NCBI GenBank assembly: GCA_017860075.1
Contig: JAFNAH010000122.1
Coordinates: 1-5,533, forward strand
DNA: 5,533 nucleotides
From: Acidobacteriota bacterium
Lineage (GTDB): Bacteria; Acidobacteriota; UBA6911
Direction: 5' to 3'
The notes beneath the pieces are model-generated. The model was not told where the DNA came from. It did no database searches and saw only the letters and a program-made list of their open reading frames with translations. Of this stretch, positions 5,221 to 5,533 are shown one piece after another. The translations under genes were made by a program, and so were the position numbers. Within the stretch, counting starts at the first letter, position 1, and the number at the start of each line of letters is the position of its first letter.

Positions 5221-5533
5221 CTACTTCTTTTCGGTTGCCGGGTGAAGAAACTCGCTGACGGCTCGGTTGAACAGGTTGGGTTGGTCGACGAACGTCATGT
5301 GTCCGCTCTTGGGAAGAACTACCAGCTTGGACCCGGCGATCGCCTTATTCATTTCCTCCGAGAGCGAGGGTGCGCATTCGTCATGGTCGCCGACTGTGAT
5401 GAGGGTTGGCACTTTGATCGAGGAGAGACGCTCGCTATATTCCACTGATGCTCCCCGGCAAAATCGCCGAAAGGATTCCCATCCTGACGCGCGTGCAATG
5501 CGCCATGAGCGCAAACCCCTGCCCATCGTTACC
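5221..5533 (-). CDS. Alpha/beta hydrolase C-terminal part (proline-iminopeptidase-like), 5' incomplete, possibly frameshifted
   Basis: The minus-strand frame runs from the right edge to TAG at 5223-5221. From 5439 onward it clearly matches the end of an alpha/beta hydrolase: YSERLSSIKVPTLITVG, then GDHDECAP with the catalytic-acid pattern G-x-x-D-x-x-x-P (Asp codon 5382-5380). LPKSGHMTFVDQP supplies the catalytic His (5301-5299), and FNRAVSEFLHP ends the fold. The nucleophile Ser elbow would be outside the window. The exact substrate is unknown; the family includes aminopeptidases, esterases and other hydrolases. The roughly 30 codons before Tyr (5439) in this frame are Arg-rich and do not resemble the usual lid segment. 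Another frame reads FGDFAGEHQWN there, ending in the Trp-Asp/Asn that normally precedes this block, which suggests a one-base shift near 5440. An ATG at 5526 exists in frame but should not be taken as the start, since the catalytic Ser region would be missing. Confidence 0.75.
   Translation of the reverse strand, partial: VTMGRGLRSWRIARASGWESFRRFCRGASVEYSERLSSIKVPTLITVGDHDECAPSLSEEMNKAIAGSKLVVLPKSGHMTFVDQPNLFNRAVSEFLHPATEKK

Overview
This GC-rich bacterial window carries four recognisable protein-coding genes and one probable small gene, with no RNA genes, CRISPR array or mobile element that I can support. The organism is most likely Gram-negative: the first gene encodes an exported multihaem cytochrome c, and another encodes a sigma-54 enhancer-binding protein (bEBP). 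The phylum cannot be fixed from the sequence; an uncultured proteobacterium or a relative from a neighbouring phylum is a guess.

Layout, left to right. (1) Positions 1-1307 (+) hold most of an octahaem cytochrome c of the hydroxylamine oxidoreductase (HAO) family. Its 5' end lies outside the window. The frame is open from the left edge through a signal peptide and eight CXXCH haem motifs. (2) A strong GC hairpin without a U-tract follows the stop codon. The convergent intergenic stretch after it holds a 7-bp inverted repeat (1441-1468). (3) A probable small basic, partly hydrophobic protein of 65 aa lies at 1572-1769 (-). It has a very good Shine-Dalgarno sequence and an unusual CAGA-repeat leader. 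(4) Positions 1940-3442 (-) encode a 500-aa sigma-54 activator with AAA+ and Fis-type HTH domains. Its N-terminal region of about 190 aa shows no recognisable receiver domain. A sigma-70-like promoter sits so close to its ATG that the mRNA is probably leaderless. (5) A divergent intergenic region (3443-3637) also carries a sigma-54-like -24/-12 element facing the next gene. (6) Positions 3638-4732 (+) encode a five-TM membrane protein of the DUF5671 type with a C-terminal domain that looks pseudopilin-like. (7) About 470 bp after its 3' hairpin has no recognisable gene. (8) Positions 5221-5533 (-) hold the 3' part of an alpha/beta hydrolase of the proline-iminopeptidase-like type. Its reading frame may be broken near 5440.

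How they may work together. The clearest functional hypothesis is a divergent pair: the activator may drive the DUF5671 membrane protein gene through the sigma-54-like promoter between them. Nothing in the sequence ties the HAO-like cytochrome to the activator, although the small gene between them lies on the activator's strand and could be co-transcribed with it. I do not see a clearly new multi-gene system. The best leads are the HAO active-site question, the activator/promoter pair with its divergent N-terminal region, and the small gene.
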